Assembly (NCBI GenBank): GCA_016744655.1
Contig: JADGDY010000004.1
Span: forward strand, 34,901 to 98,900
Source: Bacteroidales bacterium
GTDB lineage: Bacteria > Bacteroidota > Bacteroidia > Bacteroidales > UBA12170
Length of the DNA: 64,000 nucleotides
Direction: 5' to 3'
Both the position numbers and the translations under genes were made by a program. The notes under the pieces are model-generated. The model was not told the origin of the DNA. It saw only the letters and a list, made by a program, of their open reading frames with translations, and ran no database searches. Position 1 is the first letter of the stretch. Each line of letters begins with the position of its first letter. Shown here piece by piece: positions 44,621 to 53,154 of the stretch.

Positions 44621-45561
44621 TATAGTTTGATTATTATTTTTCCAACTGTTCTTCCGCTTTCTTGTTCAATATGAGCTTTTGCCATTTCAGCAAAGGGGAA
44701 TATTTTAGATACATGAGGTTTTAAAACTCCACTTTCTAACATTCCTTTTAAGGTATTCATATCCTTATCGCTAGATTGAACTAAATATGGAGATACAGTA
44801 ACATCTTTCTTTGCTAGCTTTTGTGCCGCTTCAATTTCATGTGGAGGAGCTGCTATGGAAACCATGGCACCACCCTCTTTAATCACCTTTGTTGAGTTCA
44901 TGAGAACTTCTCCTCCCAACACATCAAACACGAAATCGATATCTGTTAAAACCTCCTCGAAAGATTGATTGCGATAATCTATATGCTCATCGGCTCCTAA
45001 TGACATTAGAAACTCCTTGTTTTTAGCGGATGAAGTAGTGATGACATGTGCACCAAGGTGTTTTGCTATTTGAATGGCAAAATGACCAACTCCGCCTGAA
45101 CCAGCATGAATTAAAATACGGTCTCCCTTTTTAATTTTAGATTCAAGAATTTGTAATGCTGTTAAAGCTGCAAGAGTAGTTGCTGCTGCATCCTCAAATG
45201 AAGTATTCTCTGGCATTTTAGCCAAATGATTTTCAGGGGCTGCAACAAACTCTGCATAAGCTTTTCCTTGACCTGGGAAATTCACCATTCCGAATACTTT
45301 ATCGCCAACTTGGAAATTGTTTACTTGTGAACCTATTTCTACAACTTCACCGGATAAATCCCAACCTAAAATAGCTGGACGCTCAGTACCAAAGAACATT
45401 TTCAGTCCTTCTTCTTCCATTCTTACTTTAAAGTCAGCTGGATTAATACTTAAGGCTTTAGTGGCTACTAAAACTTCGTTTTCTTTAATTTGTGGTTTCT
45501 CAACTTCTTTTATTTGGAAGTTCTCTGCTCCACCTGCTTTTTCTAATAATATTGCTTTCAT
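44620..45561 (-). CDS. NADP-dependent quinone-oxidoreductase-like enzyme (MDR family)
   Basis: 313 residues of the zinc-free medium-chain dehydrogenase/reductase group. GroES-like N-terminus (MKAILLEKAGGAENFQIKEVEKPQIKENEVLV, GWDLSGEVVEIGSQVNNFQVGDKVFG), Rossmann domain with HAGSGGVGHFAIQIAKHLGAHVITT, and the C-terminal HIEQESGRTVGKIIIKL. These reduce quinones or enones with NADPH. First gene of the operon to 41162, divergent from the HxlR regulator and carrying an operator-like palindrome over its promoter. Confidence 0.92.
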   Translation of the reverse strand: MKAILLEKAGGAENFQIKEVEKPQIKENEVLVATKALSINPADFKVRMEEEGLKMFFGTERPAILGWDLSGEVVEIGSQVNNFQVGDKVFGMVNFPGQGKAYAEFVAAPENHLAKMPENTSFEDAAATTLAALTALQILESKIKKGDRILIHAGSGGVGHFAIQIAKHLGAHVITTSSAKNKEFLMSLGADEHIDYRNQSFEEVLTDIDFVFDVLGGEVLMNSTKVIKEGGAMVSIAAPPHEIEAAQKLAKKDVTVSPYLVQSSDKDMNTLKGMLESGVLKPHVSKIFPFAEMAKAHIEQESGRTVGKIIIKL

Positions 45562-45575
45562 TATATTTGCTTTTT

Positions 45576-45604
45576 ATACTATCATTAATATAGTGGCAAA
45601 AATA
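45576..45604 (-). promoter_or_regulatory. Oxidoreductase operon promoter and HxlR operator 1
   Basis: Minus-strand -7 box TATTTTTG (45597-45604). Directly downstream, over the expected transcript start, is ACTAT-N7-ATAGT (45578-45594), the same spacing as the site at 45713-45729. The half ATACTATCATT (45576-45586) is also repeated in inverted form at 45639-45649 (AATGATAGTAT), so several half-sites are present. Confidence 0.55.
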
Positions 45605-45712
45605 TGTATAGTTTAAATATATCACAATAACGGTCATAAATGATAGTATGAATATTATTTCCATAAAACATGTTACAAATCACTGTATCAGTAATATAAA
45701 AACATTAAAACA

Positions 45713-45760
45713 TACTATAAATATTATAGTTGCATCATAATTTAAAGCAATCTATCTTTG
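45713..45760 (+). promoter_or_regulatory. hxlR-family gene promoter and operator 2
   Basis: ACTAT-AAATATT-ATAGT (45713-45729) abuts the -33 TTG (45730-45732). The -7 box TATCTTTG is at 45753-45760 with a 20-nt spacer. The palindrome would allow the regulator to block its own promoter. Confidence 0.6.
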
Positions 45761-45790
45761 CAGAATCTTAATAGGCTAAAAATACAAGCA

Positions 45791-46183
45791 ATGACTAGAG
45801 AAGAAGTATTTGAGAAAAAACCAATGATTAAAGTTCATGATAAATTATTTCCTTGTCCAACTAGTGCGGCCATGGAAATGATTGGTGGTAAATGGAAGAG
45901 TGTAATATTAACCCATTTAATAGATGGGAATAAAAGATATAATGAGCTGAGAAAAGAAATCCCCATTATTACTGAACGAACATTAAGCTTACAATTGAAG
46001 CAATTAGAAGAAGATGGATTAATTAGCAGGAAGGTATTTACTAAAAAACCTCCTCTAAAAGTGGTGTATTCTTTAACTCCATTCGGAAAAACAGCCATAC
46101 CAGTTTTAATGTCTATAGTAGAATGGGGCATTAGTTCGGCTTTTGAAAAAGATGCTTTTGTGGTATTTGAAGAGGAGAAGTAG
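45791..46183 (+). CDS. HxlR-family transcriptional regulator
   Basis: 130 residues from the ATG at 45791. An upstream in-frame TTG at 45758 lies inside the promoter and is rejected. Winged-helix HxlR features: AAMEMIGGKWKSVILTHLIDGNKRYNELRKEIP, ITERTLSLQLKQLEEDGLISRKVF, PPLKVVYSLTPFGKTAIPVL. A single Cys sits just before the first helix (FPCPTSAAM), where thiol-based members of this family (for example the quinone sensor YodB) keep their redox Cys. It probably represses the divergent oxidoreductase operon until an electrophile modifies the Cys (inference). Confidence 0.9.
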   Translation: MTREEVFEKKPMIKVHDKLFPCPTSAAMEMIGGKWKSVILTHLIDGNKRYNELRKEIPIITERTLSLQLKQLEEDGLISRKVFTKKPPLKVVYSLTPFGKTAIPVLMSIVEWGISSAFEKDAFVVFEEEK

Positions 46184-46185
46184 TT

Positions 46186-46575
46186 TTACTTGATTCTAAT
46201 TAATTCTGGACTGTCTTGTTCATATTCTTCTAGGCTGAGCGGGGAATTGCTTTTAATAAGTCTTACACTATTAATCCCTCTTAAATGTCGCAATTCAATA
46301 ATACAGTTTTCAAACTCAAAGATGATATAAGTCCAATCGTATAAATCGTATTTAGTTTGTTTGGCTTCACCTAAAGAATCAGTATCGGCAACTATTTTGT
46401 AGAACTTATGCAAGGCTTCTTGGTAGCCATTGAAATCTACTTCCTCCACATAGTATTTATGCTTATTGACATTCATATGTTTGCTATATTTAAAACGCCC
46501 ATGTTGTATCATTCTTCTTCCTCTTCTTGAGAGAAACAGCAATATAAATAACAATATGGAGATTAATATAAGCAT
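46186..46575 (-). CDS. Hypothetical single-pass membrane protein
   Basis: 129 residues: an N-terminal membrane segment (LILISILLFILLFL), a basic stretch (SRRGRRMIQHGRFKYSK), then a soluble domain with VEEVDFNGYQEALHKFYKIVADTD and YDWTYIIFEFENCIIELRHLRGINSVRLI. No family recognised. It converges on the HxlR gene with only two bases between stops, so there is no room for a terminator. Confidence 0.6.
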   Translation of the reverse strand: MLILISILLFILLFLSRRGRRMIQHGRFKYSKHMNVNKHKYYVEEVDFNGYQEALHKFYKIVADTDSLGEAKQTKYDLYDWTYIIFEFENCIIELRHLRGINSVRLIKSNSPLSLEEYEQDSPELIRIK

Positions 46576-46619
46576 CTTGTATTTTGCTATAATGGACTAT
46601 TTTCTTTGTCACAAACGAT

Positions 46620-46643
46620 GCCCTCCGTTTCTAAACGGAGGGC
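46620..46643. repeat. Perfect hairpin GCCCTCCGTTT/AAACGGAGGGC
   Basis: An 11-base perfect inverted repeat with a two-base centre, between the hypothetical gene and the SnoaL-like gene. Neither side is followed by a T run, so it is not a standard terminator. It resembles the REP-like palindromes in the mosaics at 39-41 and 48 kb. Confidence 0.6.
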
Positions 46644-46674
46644 TTCAAGCATTCTAAATACACTATCTCAGTTC

Positions 46675-47529
46675 TTAGAAGTTGAATTTACCGTTTGTGT
46701 TTTGAGCTTCTTCTTCCGGAATGATATTTTCAATGGTATCCCAGTGTTCTACTACTTTACCATTTTCAATTCTGAAGATATCGTAGAAAGCTACTTTTTC
46801 GTTCATGAAAATACCTTCAGATACAGATAGAACGAAGTTTCCTTGGCCTAATATGATATGATTTTGATCATAAACCATTGGCATACCTGCTTCTGCAAGA
46901 GCAGCTAATGCTTCACCTAATCCTGCTAAACCATCACCTACACCAGGATTGTGCTGGTCATACTGTTCTGTAGAAATATAATCTGTGATAACATCTGGGT
47001 TTGCCCCAAGAAAAATATCATTGATTAAATTGCTCACTAAGGCTTTATTGGCTTCTGTTTTGTCTAAATCAACTACCTCAGTTGGTCCATCGGTTTGTGT
47101 GCGTCCAGAAACAGTTTCTGTTGCAATTTCTTGCAAGTTATCCCAGTGTTCTACTATTAAACCCTCTTCAAAACGGAAAATATCGATTCCAATTTTAGGG
47201 CCAAAGAAGTTGTATTCTGTATGTGCAATCACATAGTCACCATCTTCCCAAACTCTTACTGTGTTTGCTCTAGCACTACCTTCTGGTAATTGCTGTAATA
47301 CAGCTCCAAAACCAGCTAAACCATCAGCCACATTCTGGTTGTGCTGAACATAATTATTAGCATTAATATAGGCTATAGGTTCTGCTGCACCTGTTTCAAT
47401 ACTCTTGAGTAGTTCTACTACTTTTTCTTTATTTGTTTTCATATTGTTATCGTTTTGTACTTCATCATCATCTTTTGCACAAGCTGTCATTGTAATTCCA
47501 AAAAGGAGGATAAAAATTAAATTTCTCAT
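46675..47529 (-). CDS. Tandem SnoaL-like (NTF2-fold) lipoprotein
   Basis: 284 residues with a lipobox signal (ILLFGITMTAC). Two SnoaL/polyketide-cyclase-like NTF2 domains: about 32-150 (INANNYVQHNQNVADGLAGFGAVL, IGIDIFRFEEGLIVEHWDNLQEI) and about 165-275 (ISTEQYDQHNPGVGDGLAGLGEAL, VAFYDIFRIENGKVVEHWDTIENI). Each ends in the family's VEHWD motif. Single-domain relatives are common; the duplication within one lipoprotein is less so. Substrate or ligand unknown. Monocistronic. Confidence 0.82.
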   Translation of the reverse strand: MRNLIFILLFGITMTACAKDDDEVQNDNNMKTNKEKVVELLKSIETGAAEPIAYINANNYVQHNQNVADGLAGFGAVLQQLPEGSARANTVRVWEDGDYVIAHTEYNFFGPKIGIDIFRFEEGLIVEHWDNLQEIATETVSGRTQTDGPTEVVDLDKTEANKALVSNLINDIFLGANPDVITDYISTEQYDQHNPGVGDGLAGLGEALAALAEAGMPMVYDQNHIILGQGNFVLSVSEGIFMNEKVAFYDIFRIENGKVVEHWDTIENIIPEEEAQNTNGKFNF

Positions 47530-47788
47530 TGTATGTTTTTTTTGTTGTTATTTTCTGATGCAAAGATGCGGTGATGAGGAGGGTCAAGAAAGGTAGTTTT
47601 GCTCCTTTGAATGATACTTTTACTCCTGTTGTGGGGTGTTTATGTTTAAGTAGGCTCGTAAGGAGCTGGTTATCTGAGTGAAAGAAGTTAGGAGAATATG
47701 GTGGCTTCAACTATTCATCAAAGCCCTGTTTCCTTTCTGTTCTATTTCTAAATGCATACAAACGACTTGTTTAACCATGTTGGATTTA

Positions 47789-47814
47789 TAACCATGGGTT
47801 AAAACCCATGGTTA
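47789..47814. repeat. Perfect 12-bp-arm palindrome
   Basis: TAACCATGGGTT and AACCCATGGTTA are exact inverted copies around AA. It shares the GGTT-AA-AACC core with hairpins in both composite modules (near 40705 and 48690), suggesting one hairpin family. Confidence 0.75.
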
Positions 47815-47882
47815 GTTTTGTAGTGTTGTTTTTAGAAAAAAAAGAAAATGCTTAAACATTCCCGTTTAAACCACGCAAAATT

Positions 47883-47993
47883 TATAAAGACTTCCAGAGG
47901 AAGTCTAGGACCGCCTTATCAGTAAGTCGTTAAACAGAGGAAATAACTTGAAGGAAATAAAAGCAATACTGTTTAACGCTCATTAATGATGAT
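47883..47993. repeat. Dispersed 110-bp repeat, copy 2
   Basis: Mate of 1649-1760, about 46 kb away. The initial hairpin is perfect here: AGACTTCC-AGA-GGAAGTCT. Confidence 0.7.
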
Positions 47994-48249
47994 TCTATGA
48001 ATCTCACTATAAGGAAGGCTCCGATAGCTATTTGTGGAGTAGACTTTCTGATACAGCGGTGGTTTTGTTACATTTTTCAAAAAGTTTAAAGAAAAATCAG
48101 AACTATCATTGTCTTTCATACTTGCAATGTGTCATAATACAAAGCAGCAACTCAGCCAACATTATATGGAATTGGAGTCCTGGTATGCAGGAAAATAAAT
48201 ATCTAAATAAAACTCTCTGGCCGCCCTAAAACAACAATCATATTCGTAA

Positions 48250-48778
48250 CTCCAGGCTTTGCCTGGGGTTATTCATGTTGAAGTGCTGACGCATCGGTTG
48301 ATGACGATTCTATCATTATCGCTACATTTATCGTAGCGAACAGCATCGTTCCGAACTTTCAGCCTTCTTTTGCATCTCTTCTATACTTCCATTGCAATAA
48401 CTTTGAAATTTATAGGTTCTCAAAATTTACTCTCTTTGACATTTGAGTATAGCTTCTAGTTCCAAATTTTGCCAACCCTCAGCCCTGACCCTGAATGGAT
48501 CAAACATCATTAGCCATGAGAAACGCTCATGGTTATTATAAATACGTATTTCTTAAAGCCGCTCCTATTAGCTAAAAATAAAACAGAAAGACAATCGGCG
48601 ATTATATGAAACTAGAGTCCTGTTCGATAGGAAAATTAATTTCTATCCAAAACCCTCTGGGCAACCATCATCTATTGTCATACCAATAGCAAAAGGTTAA
48701 AACCTTTGGCTATTTTTCAATCATCTACAATATTCTAGAAAAAAACACAATCAATTCCAGGGCTTCAATCATTTCGCC
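48250..48778 (+). repeat. 480-bp composite module, copy B with 70-bp insertion
   Basis: Matches 40330-40810. After TTCATGTTGAAG it carries about 70 extra bases (about 48284-48357) with a CGCTAC-ATTTATC-GTAGCG hairpin. In copy A the text passes straight on to CCTTCAGCCTTCTTTTGC. Confidence 0.85.
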
Positions 48779-48976
48779 ACATTTCGACTATGCTCAATGG
48801 GTGACTCAAGACTTTGCCCCCTTTGAATTACCTAGAACTGCTCGTAAGTAGACTCCAAATCAGTAATAAAATAAAAAACCATACTTTGAATTAAAAACTA
48901 TACTTTCGCACTTTTTTTTAAAATGGTAAAAATCTATCGCCCAAAAGCTAAGGCAGGGTGTTTTTTAAAATAAGAT

Positions 48977-49423
48977 ATGAAGAGAGTGAATGCGTATAAG
49001 AAGTTATTTAGAGTAGAAGGTAACTTAGAGTTGAAGAAGTTAAAATCTACTTATAGAGATTTGGTAAAAGAATGGCATCCTGATAAGTTTCGTACTGATG
49101 ATGATATGGCTTTAGTAGCTGAGGAGAAAAGTCGTGAGATTATTGAAGCTTACCATTTTTTAGTGAGTATAGCCCCAGAAACCAATGAGCTGAATAAGGC
49201 AGAATACGAAGAAACCATTTCAAAAGGTGGCATTACCAATATTCACCATAAAGGACTATTGCTAGAGATTTCTTTTGTTGACGGTACTACATTCGAATGT
49301 TTTGGTGTACCTAGGAGTGTTTATATTAAGTTGGTAAACTCAGATAAGCAAGTACGTTTTGCTAAGAGAAATATCTTTGGCCCTTATTTGTATCGTAAAT
49401 CGAAAAAGGCTTTAGCAGCGTAA
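48977..49423 (+). CDS. J-domain protein with C-terminal KTSC domain
   Basis: 148 residues. N-terminal J domain (about 3-65) with the diagnostic HPD in VKEWHPDKF, which stimulates Hsp70 ATPase. C-terminal KTSC domain (about 85-140; GLLLEISFVDGTTFECFGVPRSVYIKLVNS). Several Bacteroidota carry this J-KTSC pairing; function unknown beyond likely Hsp70 recruitment. It ends at a strong bidirectional terminator. Confidence 0.85.
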   Translation: MKRVNAYKKLFRVEGNLELKKLKSTYRDLVKEWHPDKFRTDDDMALVAEEKSREIIEAYHFLVSIAPETNELNKAEYEETISKGGITNIHHKGLLLEISFVDGTTFECFGVPRSVYIKLVNSDKQVRFAKRNIFGPYLYRKSKKALAA

Positions 49424-49444
49424 TTTCAGGATATTATTTCGTTT

Positions 49445-49484
49445 AAAAAGTGCAAAGAGACCTCGGTATCTTTGCACTTTTTTT
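49445..49484. terminator. Bidirectional rho-independent terminator
   Basis: AAAAAGTGCAAAGA pairs with TCTTTGCACTTTTT (14 bases) around a short loop. It has T runs on the right for the J-domain gene and, read on the minus strand, for the SPFH gene ending at 49562. Confidence 0.85.
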
Positions 49485-49561
49485 GGTGTTTTCTGTTTTC
49501 AAGCTTTCCTTTTTATAATAGGCTAGCCTCAGTTTAAAAAGAATTTAGCGGCAAATTAATG

Positions 49562-50920
49562 CTAATTGTCATTATTCGACATGGATTTAGCAAGGTCATT
49601 CAACATTTTTAACTGGACTGTTTGCAAAGCTCCATTTCCAGCTCCTTTAACATCTCCACCTGAAACAACAATCTTTGGAAATACTATCCCATTAGGACCA
49701 GCTAAAGCTTGAGCTACACCAATTGCAGTCTCTTTGTCTATTCTTGCTTGCTCTAATGGAGATAATCCAGCCATTACTTTAAGTTTATCACCTTCTGCCT
49801 CAGCTTTTTTTAATGCTAGAGTAGAAGCAGCTTTATACTTGTCTTCTTCCAATTTTTCAGCAGCTACTAGTTTAGCTTTTCGTGCTCTAATAACTGATTC
49901 AATCTCATCAGCTTCTTCAATTGCAGTACGTTCAGCAATTAATTTTCTACCTTTAACAATAGCTGTTTGCTCTTCTTGTTGAGCTGCAATTAGTTCTTGC
50001 TTAGAGTTCGCTTTATCAGCAGCATATTTAATCTTCTGTCTTAATTTCACATCAATTTCTTGTACATAATGCACATTATCCATTGAGGTATATGTCGATA
50101 AAATACCAAATGTTTGAATATCACTTTCTACTCTTACCATTTCATTATTATTATCAAGCTTTGGCTTTACATCAATATAGGTCTCTTGGCTACCATCTTC
50201 TAAGGTTCTCGTTTTAGTACTCGTTTCTAATAATACCTGTCCATTACGCAATTGATCTTGGAAATATTGGTCCAGCTGAGACTTTCCACCAGAATAATGT
50301 GCTTCCGATGACATTCGTTGAGTACTAAAAGAAGCAATCTTCTTTTGGTATGATAATAATGTGGTACTCATTAAATTTTGAAAATTATTATATGTTATAT
50401 GTAAATCTAACATCATTGCTTCATTACTAGGTAAATCCCATTTAACAGTATGCTCAAGCTCAGCATTATCACCTTCACTAAAAGTACCATCCTTTGGATT
50501 ACTTGCTACCCATAAATCGGCATCAGGACTTTGGTTTTCTAAACGACTCACCTGAATAGTAAAGTTATTGGGCCACACTGTTTTTGTGCTAAAGAATCCT
50601 GAGAAATATAAACCCGGGTCAAATTGCGTCCATAAAGCTCCTGTGATAGGCTGAACTACAGTACGTTCTCCCGCATCGTTAATACTAAGTGGATTTGCAA
50701 TTCCGAAGAAAATAAATAGAACACCGAGGGCAGAGCTGAGCCACCATTTTACCGGAATTTCTATCACTGCGTTTAGTTCTTTGTGTTGCTTGGCTTCATT
50801 ATTAGTTTCGTTAAATGCCCTAATAGATTCATTCTTTAATCTTGCACTGCTATTATACTTTTGAAGTATAAATAATCCAATACCGACTAAGATTAAACTA
50901 ATTCCAATAAATGTCATCAT
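49562..50920 (-). CDS. SPFH/Band 7 (prohibitin-like) membrane protein
   Basis: 452 residues. Two N-terminal membrane segments (about 3-18 and 60-78) are followed by an SPFH-like domain (about 85-290, ERTVVQPITGALWTQFDPGLYFSGFF) and a long Ala/Glu/Lys coiled coil (about 290-395; KQELIAAQQEEQTAIVKGRKLIAERTAIEE). SPFH proteins form membrane microdomain rings and scaffold proteases or other complexes. The Gly-rich C-terminus (GGDVKGAGNGALQTVQL) resembles flotillin/prohibitin-like tails. Monocistronic; partner unknown. Confidence 0.82.
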   Translation of the reverse strand: MMTFIGISLILVGIGLFILQKYNSSARLKNESIRAFNETNNEAKQHKELNAVIEIPVKWWLSSALGVLFIFFGIANPLSINDAGERTVVQPITGALWTQFDPGLYFSGFFSTKTVWPNNFTIQVSRLENQSPDADLWVASNPKDGTFSEGDNAELEHTVKWDLPSNEAMMLDLHITYNNFQNLMSTTLLSYQKKIASFSTQRMSSEAHYSGGKSQLDQYFQDQLRNGQVLLETSTKTRTLEDGSQETYIDVKPKLDNNNEMVRVESDIQTFGILSTYTSMDNVHYVQEIDVKLRQKIKYAADKANSKQELIAAQQEEQTAIVKGRKLIAERTAIEEADEIESVIRARKAKLVAAEKLEEDKYKAASTLALKKAEAEGDKLKVMAGLSPLEQARIDKETAIGVAQALAGPNGIVFPKIVVSGGDVKGAGNGALQTVQLKMLNDLAKSMSNNDN

Positions 50921-51382
50921 AATTTTTTTTGATTTTTATATAAAAGATATATTACTATAATTCGTTTTTTTTAATTCAATTTTGCTTAATAATTGAACTC
51001 ATGCCTCTGTAATATTACAAGAGTTTTTACGAAAACACATCCAAACTTATTTTATTTAAACCATTTCCTCGTATTTAACTTATGATTTCTCCAGAACCCA
51101 TAACATCATCTTTATTAAGATAATAAAAGAATAATGGTAAAAATACATAAAATAATATATCATCAAAAGGAATAAGTACAATTGAATAGAAAAGAAAGCA
51201 CTCATGCTTATTTGAAAGAGGATTTTTTTAATGCCATCCCTCTTAGCTAGAAATAAAACAATTGACTTTTAAGATCTCGACAGATTCATATCATGGGCTA
51301 GAATTTATTCATAGTTACAGCCTTTAAGTGAAAGATATTCCTCTTCAAGTTCCAAACCACAAATCATTACCTTTGTGCGCTT
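50921..51382. other. Non-coding gap with a scrap of the composite repeat
   Basis: No gene. At about 51226-51258, ATGCCATCCCTCTTAGCTAGAAATAAAACA resembles the AAGCCACTCCTGTTAGCTAAAAATAAAACA part of the composite module (40567 and 48557). A -7 box TACCTTTG (51368-51375) ends only seven bases before the next ATG. Confidence 0.45.
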
Positions 51383-52330
51383 ATGAATGAATATTTTAAA
51401 TCCATCATTCTGCAAAAAACGGGTGCTTCTTCTTTATTTGAAAAAGAGATGATTCAGGAATTGTGGAGTGGTTATGGAAAAATCATACGAATAGGATTAG
51501 AGGATGCTTCTGTTGAAAATGTGGTCATCAAGCATGTTCAGATTCCTACTTATAAAAATCATCCCCGTGGATGGAATACTGACCTCGGTCATCAACGAAA
51601 GCTAAAGTCTTATCAAGTAGAAACCACATGGTACGACAAATATAGCAAAGACAGCGCTGCCCGCTTGCCTCATTGTTTAGCCATTGAAACCAAAGGTGAT
51701 GAGGTGTTGATGTTGATGGAGGATTTGGATGAAGCTGGCTTTCCATTGCGTAAACACGAGGTCAGATGGGAAGATATAGTTGAGTGTTTGGCATGGTTGG
51801 CAAAATTTCATGCCACTTATATGGGGAAAACTCCAAATGGACTTTGGGAAGTGGGAACCTATTGGCATTTGGCAACCAGGCCTCAGGAATTAGCAGTTTT
51901 AGAAGACCGTAGGCTGAAAGAAGCAGCTCCTCTCATCGATGAAAAACTAAATTCATGTCAATACAAAACCTTTGTTCATGGCGATGCGAAACTGGCAAAC
52001 TTCTGTTTTTCCAAAAGCGGAATGGTTAGTGGCCTAGACTTTCAATATGTTGGTGGAGGCTGTGGAATGAAGGATGTAGCGTATTTTATCGGATCTTGCC
52101 TGGATGAGAGTGACTGTGAGCGTTTGGAAACACAAATTCTGGATACCTATTTCGAGCATTTACAAAATGCAATGAAAGAAAGAAATGAGGCATTAGAAGC
52201 TGAATGGCGGTCTTTATATCGAGTAGCCTGGGCAGACTTTCATCGTTTTCTAAAAGGATGGAGTCCCGGTCACTGGAAGATTAATAGTTATAGTGAACGT
52301 GTAACGCAAGAAGCCATCAATAATCTATAG
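51383..52330 (+). CDS. APH/ecdysteroid-kinase-like phosphotransferase
   Basis: 315 residues of the protein-kinase-like (APH/CHK) superfamily, closest in style to EcKinase/DUF1679 proteins. Catalytic loop [14 protein letters not shown] (HGD-x-K-x2-N), metal Asp in [23 protein letters not shown], and [12 protein letters not shown] in the hinge region. It would phosphorylate a hydroxylated small molecule in the cytoplasm. The inositol-phosphatase-like gene begins 2 bp downstream, hinting at phosphorylation/dephosphorylation of related compounds (inference). The promoter spacing suggests a nearly leaderless transcript. Confidence 0.8.
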   Translation: MNEYFKSIILQKTGASSLFEKEMIQELWSGYGKIIRIGLEDASVENVVIKHVQIPTYKNHPRGWNTDLGHQRKLKSYQVETTWYDKYSKDSAARLPHCLAIETKGDEVLMLMEDLDEAGFPLRKHEVRWEDIVECLAWLAKFHATYMGKTPNGLWEVGTYWHLATRPQELAVLEDRRLKEAAPLIDEKLNSCQYKTFVHGDAKLANFCFSKSGMVSGLDFQYVGGGCGMKDVAYFIGSCLDESDCERLETQILDTYFEHLQNAMKERNEALEAEWRSLYRVAWADFHRFLKGWSPGHWKINSYSERVTQEAINNL

Positions 52331-52332
52331 AA

Positions 52333-53154
52333 ATGAATCTATCACAACTTAATAATATTGCTATTAAGGCAGCTCTATCCGCAGGAAAAGTCATTCAGAA
52401 GTATATGAATGATGAGGTTAAAGTGGAGCAAAAGAAGGGAGGGACAAGCTATGCCTCGCAAGTTGTAACTGATGTAGATATAGAATGTGAAAATATAATT
52501 CTTTCTCATCTACTTCCCACCTGTGACGAATTTGATATTGCACTTTTATCGGAAGAAACCGAAGATGATGGTAGTCGGTTCGAAAAAGATTTTTTTTGGT
52601 GTGTTGATCCGATGGATGGAACGCTTGCTTTTATCAATAAATATGCTGGTTTTTCTGTATCCATTGCTTTAATTGCAAAAGATGGTACTCCATTTATTGG
52701 AGTGGTATTTGACCCCAGTACGAATACATTATACCATGCGATAAAAGGAAAAGGGGCTTTTAAGAATGGTCATCCTTGGGGAATTATGAATCTAAATAAG
52801 CATTTAAGCTATGTTACCGATCGAAAACTGAAGGATACACTTCATTTAACTGAGATCGAAAGCATATTAAATAAACATATAGAAAACATGAGTTTGACTG
52901 GTGTAAAAGAAATTGCAGGAGCAGGTGCCGTAATGAATGGAATTCTTGTGCTGGAAAATGGTCCAGGATGCATGTTAAAGCTTCCGAAAAAAGAAAATGG
53001 AGGAGGGAGTATTTGGGATTTTGCTGCTACTGCCTGTATATATCAGGAATTAGGATTGCCTGCTACAAATTTTGAGGGAGGGAAATTAGACCTGAACAGA
53101 AAAGATTCTACTTTCATGAATCATGAAGGTGTTTTTTATGCTAATTTGATGTAA
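52333..53154 (+). CDS. Inositol monophosphatase/CysQ-like phosphatase
   Basis: 273 residues. FIG-superfamily motifs: metal Glu in LLSEETEDDG, the core WCVDPMDGTLAFINKYAGFSVSIALI (DPMDGT), and the late WDFAATACIYQELG where WD carries the third metal Asp. Typical substrates are inositol phosphates, 3'-phosphoadenosine phosphates or fructose-1,6-bisphosphate; not resolvable here. It starts 2 bp after the kinase-like gene (one operon) and its 3' end overlaps the convergent 97-residue frame by 14 bp. Confidence 0.88.
   Translation: MNLSQLNNIAIKAALSAGKVIQKYMNDEVKVEQKKGGTSYASQVVTDVDIECENIILSHLLPTCDEFDIALLSEETEDDGSRFEKDFFWCVDPMDGTLAFINKYAGFSVSIALIAKDGTPFIGVVFDPSTNTLYHAIKGKGAFKNGHPWGIMNLNKHLSYVTDRKLKDTLHLTEIESILNKHIENMSLTGVKEIAGAGAVMNGILVLENGPGCMLKLPKKENGGGSIWDFAATACIYQELGLPATNFEGGKLDLNRKDSTFMNHEGVFYANLM

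Larger units (their letters stand above)
47530..48976. repeat. 1.45-kb gene-free repeat mosaic B
   Basis: No gene is supported. Contents in order: the promoter region of the SnoaL-like gene, palindrome TAACCATGGGTT-AA-AACCCATGGTTA (47789-47814), dispersed repeat copy 2 (47883-47993), a CCTGG...GCAGGAAAA...CTCTGG sub-module (about 48176-48232), the composite module copy B (48250-48778), and the promoter region of the J-domain gene. Confidence 0.8.

Noticed and set aside
45758..45790. Longer TTG start for the HxlR regulator
   Set aside because: The codons overlap the -7 box and the added residues are not family-like.
46620..46643. Hairpin read as a terminator
   Set aside because: The stem is strong but no T run follows on either strand, so it is listed as a repeat-like palindrome.
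39421..48976. Insertion sequence or composite transposon bounded by the 480-bp modules
   Set aside because: The modules are in direct orientation, carry no transposase and show no clean terminal inverted repeats. The genes between look like ordinary chromosomal genes.
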